Origin: Streptomyces nitrosporeus | GTDB taxonomy: Bacteria > Actinomycetota > Actinomycetes > Streptomycetales > Streptomycetaceae | Reading direction: 5' to 3' | DNA: 64,000 nucleotides | Assembly: GCF_008704555.1 (NCBI RefSeq) | Contig: NZ_CP023702.1 | Location: 4,588,001 to 4,652,000 of the forward strand | Part shown: positions 33,207 to 40,525 of the stretch, piece by piece | How the letters are laid out: each line of letters opens with the position of its first letter | Numbering within the stretch: position 1 is the first letter of the stretch | Program-made: the position numbers and the translations under genes | Notes under the pieces: generated by a model | The model's database searches: none | What the model saw: the letters and a program-made list of their open reading frames with translations, nothing else | What the model was told of the DNA's origin: nothing

Positions 33207-34298
33207 ATGGGCTCCGCGAACGGCAGACACCGCCGCCCTCGCCAGGCACCGGCCATCGTCGTCACCGCAGGCGTGACGGGATCGGCGATCGCCATCCCAC
33301 TGCTCGGCGCCACCGGCGCGAACGCGGCCGAGGCATCCACCTGGGACCGGGTGGCCGAGTGCGAGAGCGGCGGCATGTGGAGCGCCGACCTCGGCAACGG
33401 CCGCTACGGCGGCCTCCAGCTGTCCCAGGACACCTGGAAGTCGTACGGGGGCACGGTGTACGCGCCCCGCGCCGACCTCGCCAGCCGCTCGCAGCAGATA
33501 GCGGTCGCCGAGAAGGTGCTGGACGACCAGGGTCCGCAGGCGTGGGCCAGTTGCGCGGTGGTCTCCGGGCTGGTGCTCGACGGAGGGCTGCCGGGCGTGG
33601 ACCCGGGCGGCGACCCGGCGGACACCTCCCTGCCCGGATCCACCGGATCCACCGGGGAGACGACGCGCGAGACGGACGAGGACACGGCGGACGAGGTGTC
33701 CGGCGCCGCGGAGGACGACGCCGAGGGCGGTGCGGGGGACGGGGCGAAGGACCCCGCGGCCGACGCCGGCGCGGCGGACGACGGCGGACGGAAGGGGAAG
33801 GCGGGCACGCCCGGAGGGAAGGAGACCCCCGGGGACTCCGGCGGATCCGCGCCCTCGGCGTCACCCTCCACCGCCCCCGAGCCCGAGGCGTCCCAGAGCC
33901 CCGGCCGCACCGGAGGCGGGAAGCACCGCGGCGCGCCCGCTCCCGAGGCGGGTACGGGGACGGGGGCGGACGCGGGACGCGATACCGGCCGGCACGCCTC
34001 CCGCGGCGACTCTGGCGCGCGCGAGGACTCCGGCGCGGACGGCACCTACACGGTCCGCGAGGGCGACAACCTCTGGTCGATCGCGGGCGCCCAGGACGTG
34101 CCCGGCGGCTGGACGGCCCTCTACGAGGCCAACAGGGGCGAGGTCGGCTCCGACCCGGACCTGATCCTCCCGGGCCAGGACCTCGACCTGGCGGCCGCGG
34201 GCACCGGAGCGGCCGGCGGCACGGCGGCCGGCGATGACACGGCGGCCGGGGACGCGACCGCCGGGGCGGCCGGCGGGAAGACCGCCTCCGGCCACTGA
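33207..34298 (+). CDS. Rpf-type cell-wall hydrolase with LysM (RpfC-like)
   Basis: A 363-residue secreted protein. The signal ends GATGANA near residue 40. The resuscitation-promoting-factor fold follows directly: STWDRVAECESGGMWS with catalytic Glu E53, then GRYGGLQLSQDTWKSYGG. These are lysozyme-like lytic transglycosylases that cut peptidoglycan and promote spore germination and wake-up. A long Gly/Asp/Ala-rich linker (about 130-280) leads to a LysM domain YTVREGDNLWSIAGAQDVPG that holds peptidoglycan. GGAAGG precedes the ATG and TAGGTT (33152) is a likely -10. It lies upstream of a second Rpf gene, which is probably a local duplication. Confidence 0.92.
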   Translation: MGSANGRHRRPRQAPAIVVTAGVTGSAIAIPLLGATGANAAEASTWDRVAECESGGMWSADLGNGRYGGLQLSQDTWKSYGGTVYAPRADLASRSQQIAVAEKVLDDQGPQAWASCAVVSGLVLDGGLPGVDPGGDPADTSLPGSTGSTGETTRETDEDTADEVSGAAEDDAEGGAGDGAKDPAADAGAADDGGRKGKAGTPGGKETPGDSGGSAPSASPSTAPEPEASQSPGRTGGGKHRGAPAPEAGTGTGADAGRDTGRHASRGDSGAREDSGADGTYTVREGDNLWSIAGAQDVPGGWTALYEANRGEVGSDPDLILPGQDLDLAAAGTGAAGGTAAGDDTAAGDATAGAAGGKTASGH

Positions 34299-34548
34299 TC
34301 AAAACGGGAAAACACCCCGAAAACAAGGGTAGTTAAGGGGCCTATGTCCACTTATGCGTAAGTGAGACATGGGTCTCTTTGCTGTTCGCGGCGGGCCTCG
34401 CCCGTCCGGTCCGTCCGTATCGGCTCCGACCTGCGGAAATAATCCCCTGCCCCCCTTCGGTACGTGCTGATTGCGCGTTATGTCCAGCTTTGAATGTCGG
34501 GGTTGGGTGTGTTTACGGTCGGAGCCGCTCGCACCGCGGGCACCTTCG
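34299..34548. other. Gap between the two rpf genes before the riboswitch
   Basis: No gene is visible. Two overlapping hairpins stand out: ATGTC/CACTTA pairing with TAAGTG/GACAT (34344-34370) and GAGAC pairing with GTCTC (34364-34377) followed by TTT. They share GAGAC and cannot form together. The rpfA promoter is expected in the remainder. Confidence 0.5.
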
Positions 34549-34746
34549 ACCGTCACGCCGAATCCTGCCGTCGGCCGAAGGGAACAGACGCGTCATGCGC
34601 CGTAGGCAGGAGCGGGGGACCCAGGTAGGTGCCGGAGCGGACCGTCGGGAAGACGGTCGGACCGGCTCGGGGTGAAGTCGCTCGCCAGTGCGGGCGACCG
34701 GGCAGCTCACAGCCCGAACCCGACAGCTCACCTCGTAGGCGTCGGT
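34549..34746 (+). ncRNA. c-di-AMP (ydaO/yuaA) riboswitch in the rpfA leader
   Basis: The conserved boxes of this class are all present in order: GCCGAATCCTGCCG (34557-34570), GGCAGG then AGCGGGGGACCCAGG (34605-34625), GGGGTGAAG (34669-34677), and CGAACCCGACAGCTCACCTC then GTAGGCG (34715-34741). Helix P1 is ACCG..ACGCC (34549-34559) with GGCG-TCGGT (34738-34746). P1 ends one base before the GAGGAGAA ribosome site, so ligand binding can hide or expose it or affect an upstream terminator. Riboswitches of this class are known upstream of rpfA in Streptomyces, linking c-di-AMP to cell-wall remodelling. Confidence 0.93.
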
Positions 34747-34756
34747 GAGGAGAACC

Positions 34757-35449
34757 ATGCTGCTTTCGAACAAGGGCAAGCACCGTCGTACCTCCAGGGC
34801 CGTCCGCATCGCCACGATGGCCGGTGTCGCCGGTGCCGCCGTCGCCGTCCCGCTGATGGGTGCCACCGGCGCCTCCGCCGCGTCCGTCGAGACCTGGGAC
34901 GCCGTCGCGCAGTGCGAGTCCGGTGGCAACTGGTCCATCAACACCGGCAACGGCTACTACGGCGGCCTGCAGTTCTCGCAGTCCAGCTGGGCCGCCGCCG
35001 GCGGCACGCAGTACGCCGCGCGGGCCGACCTGGCCACCAAGGAACAGCAGATAGCCACCGCCGAGAAGCTCCTCGACCTCCAGGGGCCGGGCGCCTGGGC
35101 GTGCGCCGGAGCCGGCGGTCTGACGAACGACGGTGTCGACCCCGGCGTCGACACCGGTGCCGCCGCGAACGGCGACACCGACCCGCAGGCCGCACCGGAG
35201 CGCGAGGCCGAGCAGCCCGCCACCCGCAGCGAGAAGCGCACCGCTCCCGAGGAGACCGTCACCACCCCCACCGGTGAGAAGGTCCAGAAGGGTGACGGCG
35301 AGTACGAGGTGAAGACCGGCGACACCCTCAGCAAGATCGCCGGTGCGAAGGACGTCAAGGGCGGCTGGGAGAAGCTGTTCGAGCTGAACGACGACATCGT
35401 CAAGGACGCCGACCTGATCTTCCCGGGTCAGCAGCTCCACCTGAAGTAG
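34757..35449 (+). CDS. rpfA: Resuscitation-promoting factor RpfA
   Basis: A 230-residue secreted muralytic enzyme. The signal ends GATGASA near residue 41, then the Rpf fold SVETWDAVAQCESGGNWS with catalytic E54 and GYYGGLQFSQSSWAAAGG. A short linker (EREAEQPATRSEKRTAPEE) leads to a LysM domain YEVKTGDTLSKIAGAKDVKG. It cleaves peptidoglycan glycan strands during germination and growth. GAGGAGAA lies just ahead of the ATG, directly below the P1 helix of the c-di-AMP riboswitch. Compared with the preceding Rpf gene the linker is much shorter. Symbol assigned by domain plan and riboswitch. Confidence 0.94.
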   Translation: MLLSNKGKHRRTSRAVRIATMAGVAGAAVAVPLMGATGASAASVETWDAVAQCESGGNWSINTGNGYYGGLQFSQSSWAAAGGTQYAARADLATKEQQIATAEKLLDLQGPGAWACAGAGGLTNDGVDPGVDTGAAANGDTDPQAAPEREAEQPATRSEKRTAPEETVTTPTGEKVQKGDGEYEVKTGDTLSKIAGAKDVKGGWEKLFELNDDIVKDADLIFPGQQLHLK

Positions 35450-35479
35450 TCCGGGATCCTCCTCCCCGGACGGCCACCC

Positions 35480-35513
35480 GGCCCGGCGCACCCACCCCCC
35501 TGTGCGCCGGGCC
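35480..35513 (+). terminator. Hairpin terminator after rpfA
   Basis: GGCCCGGCGCAC (35480-35491) pairs perfectly with GTGCGCCGGGCC (35502-35513) around ten bases, 30 bases past the stop. The rest of this 319-bp gap holds the eno promoter (TAGGCT at 35702-35707) and leader. Confidence 0.85.
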
Positions 35514-35768
35514 GGCGGCGTGCCGGGGGCTTCCCGGAAGGGCTTTCGGGGCGCCGCCGGAACGGCCTCCTGGGGGGTGAGTGTTCAACAGTTGTAGTTA
35601 CCTGCCAGTAAATTTCTGAAGAAACGCCCGTAATGCGGGTGCTTGAGACCTTTTTCGTCCCAGGGGACGGGCGGTCGGCCGACGCAGCGGGCCGGGCCGG
35701 TTAGGCTCGTGTCGCTAGGCCACCGTGACCCTGGACAACCAGTGTCAGATCCCAGAAGGAGATGCCTC

Positions 35769-37055
35769 GTGCCGTCCATCGACGTCGTCGTAGCCAGGGA
35801 AATCCTCGACTCCCGGGGGAACCCCACGGTCGAGGTCGAGGTTGGTCTCGACGACGGCAGCACGGGTCGTGCTGCCGTTCCGTCCGGTGCTTCCACGGGT
35901 GCGTTCGAGGCCATCGAGCTCCGTGACGGCGACCCCAACCGCTACCAGGGCAAGGGCGTCGAGAAGGCCGTCCTCGCCGTGATCGAGCAGATCGGTCCGG
36001 AGCTCGTCGGTTACGACGCCACCGAGCAGCGCCTCATCGACCAGGCGATGTTCGACCTGGACGCGACCGAGAACAAGGGCTCGCTCGGCGCCAACGCCAT
36101 CCTCGGCGTCTCGCTGGCCGTGGCGCACGCCGCGTCCGAGGCCTCCGACCTCCCGCTCTTCCGCTACCTCGGCGGCCCGAACGCGCACCTGCTGCCCGTT
36201 CCGATGATGAACATCCTGAACGGCGGCTCGCACGCCGACTCCAACGTGGACATCCAGGAGTTCATGATCGCGCCGATCGGCGCCGAGTCCTTCTCCGAGG
36301 CCCTGCGCTGGGGCGCGGAGATCTACCACACCCTGAAGAAGGTCCTGAAGACCAAGGGCCTGTCCACCGGTCTCGGCGACGAGGGCGGCTTCGCCCCGAA
36401 CCTCGAGTCCAACCGCGCCGCCCTCGACCTCATCATCGAGGCCATCAAGGAGGCCGGCTACGTCCCCGGCCGCGACATCGCGCTCGCCCTGGACGTCGCC
36501 GCGTCCGAGTTCTACAAGGACGGCGTCTACGAGTTCGAGGGCAAGTCCCGCTCGGCCGCCGAGATGACCGAGTACTACGAGGAGCTCGTCTCCGCGTACC
36601 CGCTGGTCTCCATCGAGGACCCGCTGTACGAGGACGACTGGGCCGGCTGGAAGGTCATCACCGACAAGCTGGGCGCCAAGGTGCAGATCGTCGGTGACGA
36701 CCTCTTCGTCACCAACCCCGAGCGCCTCTCCCGCGGCATCGAGGAGGGCTCCGCCAACGCCCTCCTCGTCAAGGTCAACCAGATCGGTTCGCTGACCGAG
36801 ACTCTGGACGCCGTCGAGCTGGCCCAGCGCAACGGCTTCAAGTGCATGATGTCCCACCGTTCCGGCGAGACCGAGGACGTCACCATCGCCGACCTCGCGG
36901 TCGCCGTGAACTGCGGTCAGATCAAGACCGGCGCCCCGGCCCGTTCGGACCGTGTCGCCAAGTACAACCAGCTGCTGCGCATCGAGGAGATCCTCGACGA
37001 CGCCGCGGTCTACGCGGGCCGTTCGGCGTTCCCGCGCTTCCGTCACGAGGGCTGA
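35769..37055 (+). CDS. eno: Enolase
   Basis: A 428-residue phosphopyruvate hydratase of normal length. It interconverts 2-phosphoglycerate and phosphoenolpyruvate in glycolysis. Visible family marks are REILDSRGNPTVEVEVGLDD at the start, NILNGGSHADSNVDIQEFMI, GLGDEGGFAPNL with the catalytic Glu, SIEDPLYEDDWAGW and VGDDLFVTNP (metal ligands), and CMMSHRSGETEDVTIADLAV. The GTG at 35769 is behind AAGGAG (35757-35762). The promoter TAGGCT gives a leader of about 55 bases. A terminator hairpin follows at once, yet divIC lies only 157 bases downstream. Confidence 0.98.
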   Translation: MPSIDVVVAREILDSRGNPTVEVEVGLDDGSTGRAAVPSGASTGAFEAIELRDGDPNRYQGKGVEKAVLAVIEQIGPELVGYDATEQRLIDQAMFDLDATENKGSLGANAILGVSLAVAHAASEASDLPLFRYLGGPNAHLLPVPMMNILNGGSHADSNVDIQEFMIAPIGAESFSEALRWGAEIYHTLKKVLKTKGLSTGLGDEGGFAPNLESNRAALDLIIEAIKEAGYVPGRDIALALDVAASEFYKDGVYEFEGKSRSAAEMTEYYEELVSAYPLVSIEDPLYEDDWAGWKVITDKLGAKVQIVGDDLFVTNPERLSRGIEEGSANALLVKVNQIGSLTETLDAVELAQRNGFKCMMSHRSGETEDVTIADLAVAVNCGQIKTGAPARSDRVAKYNQLLRIEEILDDAAVYAGRSAFPRFRHEG

Positions 37056-37058
37056 CGG

Positions 37059-37083
37059 CGGTCCGGGGCTCTCGCCCGGACCG
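37059..37083 (+). terminator. Hairpin terminator after eno
   Basis: CGGTCCGGG (37059-37067) pairs with CCCGGACCG (37075-37083), seven-base loop, four bases after the stop and followed by TTTC. Confidence 0.8.
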
Positions 37084-37212
37084 TTTCGCCGGGCCCCGGG
37101 CCCGGCGGGGCGATCCCGGACGGGAGCCCCGGGGGCGCAGCCTCCGTCCGTCCCCGCACTCGGTCCCGTACCGTGTGCGGGGACGGACGTGCGTAACGGG
37201 GAGGCGTGAGAG

Positions 37213-37683
37213 ATGGCCGGGAAGGACCGCGACCGGTTCTCCACCACGACCAGGCTGCGACTGCTCGGCGAGCAGACCGCCGCCCGCGTCTACCGCTCCC
37301 AGAGCCGCCGTCAGGCGCGCCGCTCCCGGCTGACCGGGCGGGCCGCGTTCCTGGCGCTGATCGTCTGCTCCCTGGTGGTCGCCCTGGCGTACCCGATGCG
37401 GCAGTACATCTCCCAGCGCGACCAGATCGCCGAGCAGGAGAGGCTCTCGCGTCTGGCCCGTGAGCGGACCGAGGAGCTGAGGGACGAGAAGGCGCGGCTC
37501 AAGGACGACGCCTACATCCGGCGTCTGGCCCGCGAGCACCTGCACTACGTGCTGCCCGGCGAGACCGGTTACACGGTGATCGACCCGGACGCGGCGTCCG
37601 CCCGCGAAGGCGGGCGGGACGGGGACGGCAAGCCCTGGCACTCCAACCTCTGGGACGGGGTCGACAGCGCGGACCGCGAGTGA
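37213..37683 (+). CDS. divIC: Septum-formation initiator DivIC/FtsB family
   Basis: A 156-residue bitopic membrane protein. A basic cytoplasmic head of about 44 residues (RLRLLGEQTAARVYRSQSRR) is followed by one helix at about 45-65 (AAFLALIVCSLVVALAYPM), then an extracellular leucine-zipper-like coil (QRDQIAEQERLSRLARERTE) and the family end YIRRLAREHLHYVLPGETGY. It joins FtsL and FtsQ at the division site; in Streptomyces this affects sporulation septation more than vegetative growth. GGGGAGG precedes the ATG. The position just downstream of eno is a conserved actinobacterial arrangement. Confidence 0.93.
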   Translation: MAGKDRDRFSTTTRLRLLGEQTAARVYRSQSRRQARRSRLTGRAAFLALIVCSLVVALAYPMRQYISQRDQIAEQERLSRLARERTEELRDEKARLKDDAYIRRLAREHLHYVLPGETGYTVIDPDAASAREGGRDGDGKPWHSNLWDGVDSADRE

Positions 37684-37795
37684 GCCCGCTCGCGTACCGT
37701 CCCCGGCACGCACCACCCCGCCCCGCCCTCCGTACGGACGGCGGCGCCGGGATCCGTACACACCACTGATCGAACGACGACCTTTCAAGGCAGGC

Positions 37796-38338
37796 ATGGA
37801 CACGCCCCCTCCGCAGACCGAACCCACCGAGCCGACCGCCGCGGACATCGCCGCGTTCGAGCAGCAGCTCGGGCGGCCGCCGCGCGGTCTGCGCGCCATC
37901 GCGCACCGCTGCCCGTGCGGCAACCCGGACGTGGTGGAGACACAGCCCCGTCTGGAGGACGGCACCCCGTTCCCGACGACGTACTACCTGACGTGCCCGC
38001 GTGCCGCTTCCGCGATCGGCACGCTGGAGGCGAACGGCGTCATGAAGGAGATGACCGAGCGCCTCGGGACCGATCCGGAGCTGGCGGCGGCCTACCGGGC
38101 GGCGCACGAGGACTACATCGCGCGCCGGGACGCCATCGAGGTGCTGGAGGGCTTCCCCAGCGCCGGAGGCATGCCGGACCGGGTGAAGTGCCTGCACGTC
38201 CTGGTCGGCCACTCGCTGGCCGCCGGCCCCGGGGTGAACCCGCTGGGGGACGAGGCCATCGCGATGCTGCCCGAGTGGTGGGCGAAGGGCCCCTGCGTCA
38301 CCCCGTGCGGCGGGTCCGGCGAGTCCGGAGAGTCCTGA
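37796..38338 (+). CDS. DUF501 protein
   Basis: A 180-residue cytoplasmic protein of the DUF501 family, conserved next to eno and ppx in actinobacteria. Marks are AFEQQLGRPPRGLRAIAHRC, PCGNPDVVETQPRLEDGTPF, PTTYYLTCPRA, and VKCLHVLVGHSLAAGPGVNP. Four cysteines (C41, C43, C63 region and C-terminal pair CVTPC) and two histidines suggest a bound metal, which is an inference. Biochemical role unknown; the neighbourhood suggests a link to phosphate or envelope metabolism but nothing direct. GGCAGG precedes the ATG. Confidence 0.88.
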   Translation: MDTPPPQTEPTEPTAADIAAFEQQLGRPPRGLRAIAHRCPCGNPDVVETQPRLEDGTPFPTTYYLTCPRAASAIGTLEANGVMKEMTERLGTDPELAAAYRAAHEDYIARRDAIEVLEGFPSAGGMPDRVKCLHVLVGHSLAAGPGVNPLGDEAIAMLPEWWAKGPCVTPCGGSGESGES

Positions 38339-38456
38339 GCGTGCCGGACGGCCGGGGCATCCGCCCGGCCGTCCGCGTCCCCCGTCCCCGCGCGGCCCCG
38401 GCGTCCGCGCACCGGTGTGCCGTCCTGGCGCCCGTACCACCCCAGGAGCCAGCCCC

Positions 38457-39410
38457 ATGACCCGCGTTGCCGCCATCGACTGCGGTACCAACTCCATCCG
38501 CCTGCTCGTCGCCGATGTGGACCCGGCCACCGGGCGGTTCACCGAACTGACCCGCCGGATGGAGGTCGTCCGGCTCGGGCAGGGCGTCGACCGCACCGGA
38601 CGGCTCGCCCCCGAGGCGCTGGAACGCACCTTCGCCCGCTGCCGCGAGTACGCCGCCGTGATCGCTGAACTCGGTGCCGAGCGGATCCGGTTCGTCGCCA
38701 CGTCGGCCTCCCGGGACGCCGAGAACAGCGAGGTGTTCGTCCAAGGTGTGCGGGACATCCTGGGCGTGGAGCCCGAGGTGGTCACCGGTGACCAGGAGGC
38801 CCAGCTCTCCTTCGACGGGGCGACCAGGGAACTCGCCGGTGACGACCGCCTGGCCCGGCCCTACCTGGTCTTCGACATCGGCGGCGGCTCCACCGAGTTC
38901 GTGGTCGGCGACGACGAGGTGCGCGCGGCCCGTTCCGTGGACGTGGGCTGTGTACGCATGACGGAACGCCACCTCGTCCGGGACGGGGCGGTCATCGACC
39001 CGCCCACCCCCGAACGGCTCGCCGCGATCCGGGCGGACATCGAGGCTGCCCTGGACCTGGCCGGCGAGACGGTCCCCCTGGCCGAGGCGGAGACCCTCGT
39101 CGGCCTGGCCGGGACGGTGACCACGATCGCCGCCATCGCGCTCGGGCTGGAGGAGTACGACAGCGAGGCGATCCACCACTCCCGGATCTCCCTGGAGCAG
39201 GTACGGGAGATCACCGGGCGGCTGTGCGCCTCGACGCACGAGGAGCGGGCGGCGATCCCCGCCATGCACCCGGGCCGGGTCGACGTGATCCCGTCGGGAG
39301 CGCTCGTCCTGCTCGCCGTGATGGAACGGACCGGGGCACGCGAGGTCGTCGTCAGCGAGCACGACATCCTCGACGGGATCGCTCATTACGCGGCGAGCGG
39401 GGCACGTTGA
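38457..39410 (+). CDS. ppx: Ppx/GppA-type phosphatase
   Basis: A 317-residue protein of the ASKHA (actin/Hsp70-like) exopolyphosphatase and pppGpp phosphatase family. The phosphate-1 loop is AAIDCGTNSIRLLVADVD, the phosphate-2 loop is LVFDIGGGSTEFVVGDDE, and the adenosine-type loop is LVGLAGTVTTIAAIALGLEE. It is the short, two-domain form that lacks the HD region, like the small mycobacterial Ppx1. It could hydrolyse short polyphosphate or pppGpp; which one is not decided here. AGGAG lies before the ATG at 38457. It is convergent with the toxin-antitoxin pair. Confidence 0.92.
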   Translation: MTRVAAIDCGTNSIRLLVADVDPATGRFTELTRRMEVVRLGQGVDRTGRLAPEALERTFARCREYAAVIAELGAERIRFVATSASRDAENSEVFVQGVRDILGVEPEVVTGDQEAQLSFDGATRELAGDDRLARPYLVFDIGGGSTEFVVGDDEVRAARSVDVGCVRMTERHLVRDGAVIDPPTPERLAAIRADIEAALDLAGETVPLAEAETLVGLAGTVTTIAAIALGLEEYDSEAIHHSRISLEQVREITGRLCASTHEERAAIPAMHPGRVDVIPSGALVLLAVMERTGAREVVVSEHDILDGIAHYAASGAR

Positions 39411-39447
39411 GGGGCGGTGCCCCGCGATACGGGTGCCGGGCGGGGCG

Positions 39448-39717
39448 TCACAGGTTGCGGTGGACGTCCCGCCGGTCGCCCACCTTGACGACCAGGATGA
39501 CGAGTTCGCCATCGTTGATCTGATAAGCGATCCGGTAGCTTCCGACCCGCAGCCGGTAGAGCCCGGACGGGCCGGTGAGTTTCCTGACGTCGGCGTCCTG
39601 GCGGTACGGGTCGTCACCGAGTGCGGTCAGCGCGGCCAGGACGCGCATGGCGTCCGGCCGGCTGATGGCCCGGAATTGCCGCTGCGCCGCCGTGGTGAAC
39701 CGGAAGGCGTACTTCAC
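39448..39717 (-). CDS. RelE/ParE-family toxin
   Basis: An 89-residue basic protein, MKYAFRFTTAAQRQFRAISR, with VRKLTGPSGLYRLRVGSYRI and AYQINDGELVILVVKVGDRR. This is the RelE-type ribosome-dependent mRNA interferase fold, with the Arg/Tyr residues of the C-terminal half (R and Y in YRLRVGSYRIAYQ) in usual places. Its ATG overlaps the stop of the antitoxin gene by four bases (ATGA), so it is translated after the antitoxin. Activity untested; length and core residues look intact. Confidence 0.9.
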   Translation of the reverse strand: MKYAFRFTTAAQRQFRAISRPDAMRVLAALTALGDDPYRQDADVRKLTGPSGLYRLRVGSYRIAYQINDGELVILVVKVGDRRDVHRNL

Positions 39718-39986
39718 GCCGCCTCGCCGTCCCGCTCGGTGAACAGGTCCGCCAGCAGTTCCGCCATGGTCACGGTGGCGCCGCTCTCAGCCAGCACCGC
39801 TTCGGCCTCGCGCGCCAGCATCACGTCGGCCGCTTCCTCCAGCGCTTCGAAGTCCGAGATCGGCACCACGGCGGCCACCGGGACGCCATTGCGCGTGATG
39901 ACGGTCGGGACGCCTTCTTCAGCCCGGTTGATGTGGTCGGAGAGGTGCGCGCGGGCTTCCCGCACGGTCACGGTGTTCTCACTCAT
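39714..39986 (-). CDS. Phd/YefM-family antitoxin
   Basis: A 90-residue protein beginning MSENTVTVREARAHLSDHIN, the Phd/YefM DNA-binding dimer motif, followed by VPTVITRNGVPVAAVVPISD and a C-terminal toxin-binding helix region MAELLADLFTERDGEAA. It should neutralise the RelE-type toxin and, with it, repress their shared promoter. The GTGTAC inverted repeat at 39994-40015, starting eight bases upstream of the ATG, is the likely operator. The first in-frame ATG with the family start is used. Confidence 0.9.
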   Translation of the reverse strand: MSENTVTVREARAHLSDHINRAEEGVPTVITRNGVPVAAVVPISDFEALEEAADVMLAREAEAVLAESGATVTMAELLADLFTERDGEAA

Positions 39987-39993
39987 GAGGTGA

Positions 39994-40015
39994 GTGTACG
40001 CATGTACGTGTACAC
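39994..40015 (-). promoter_or_regulatory. Antitoxin operator, GTGTAC-N10-GTACAC
   Basis: GTGTAC (39994-39999) and GTACAC (40010-40015) are inverted; TGTAC occurs three times (39995, 40003, 40009). It lies directly before the antitoxin start, as expected for toxin-antitoxin autoregulation. Confidence 0.65.
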
Positions 40016-40200
40016 GCGGCATCTGCCCGGAGTCCCCTCCGTGGGCGATGCCCGGCGGATCGCGCGGTCCGCCCTCGGGTGGCCGTGCCCCGGGGTGCGG
40101 CGGGGATCGCTCAAGCGCGTCCTGGCCTGCACTGTTGAGCGGCCGGAAGCCCTCCCGGGGCCCTCGGAAGGCGGGGTTTCGCGGGGTGCTCCGGCGAACT

Positions 40201-40218
40201 TCGTGAACTTCTTCACAA
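40201..40218. promoter_or_regulatory. Upstream Rex-like operator
   Basis: TCGTGAACTTCTTCACAA; read on the other strand it is TTGTGAA-GAAG-TTCACGA, one base off the symmetric Rex consensus TTGTGAA-N4-TTCACAA. It lies 308 bases before the ndh start. Confidence 0.7.
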
Positions 40219-40473
40219 GAGATTTGGTCCCTGCGGGCGAAGTTCTGCCCCGAAGGGCCCTTCCATATCGCCGGAGGGCTTCCGCGGAGCCGGGGCGGGG
40301 GGATGCCCGGAGAGGGGCGCGGGTGCGTCCGGGGCGGGCGGTCTGGCCTTTCCGGCGGCTCAAGGGCCAGCTCACAGGCGGTGAACAACGTCTGTGATCC
40401 CGCCTTGGTTCCCCTGCCGGGTCATGACCTGGGTCACGCGGGCGGCGAAGTGTAGCAGAGGGTCGCGTATACC

Positions 40474-40491
40474 TTGTGAAGGGGCTCACGA
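40474..40491 (+). promoter_or_regulatory. Promoter-proximal Rex-like operator
   Basis: TTGTGAAGGGGCTCACGA begins at the base after a TATACC -10 box (40468-40473), so a bound Rex dimer would cover the transcription start of ndh. Rex releases DNA when NADH is high, which would induce ndh. Confidence 0.75.
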
Positions 40492-40525
40492 GCACTGCTC
40501 CGAAAGGGGGTGGATACTCGATGGC

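Larger units (their letters stand above)
39987..40525. other. 539-bp control region between toxin-antitoxin pair and ndh
   Basis: No coding sequence with normal codon use is seen. It holds the antitoxin operator, two Rex-like operators, a TGACC-TG-GGTCA palindrome (40425-40436) and a likely ndh -10 box TATACC (40468-40473). Confidence 0.7.
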
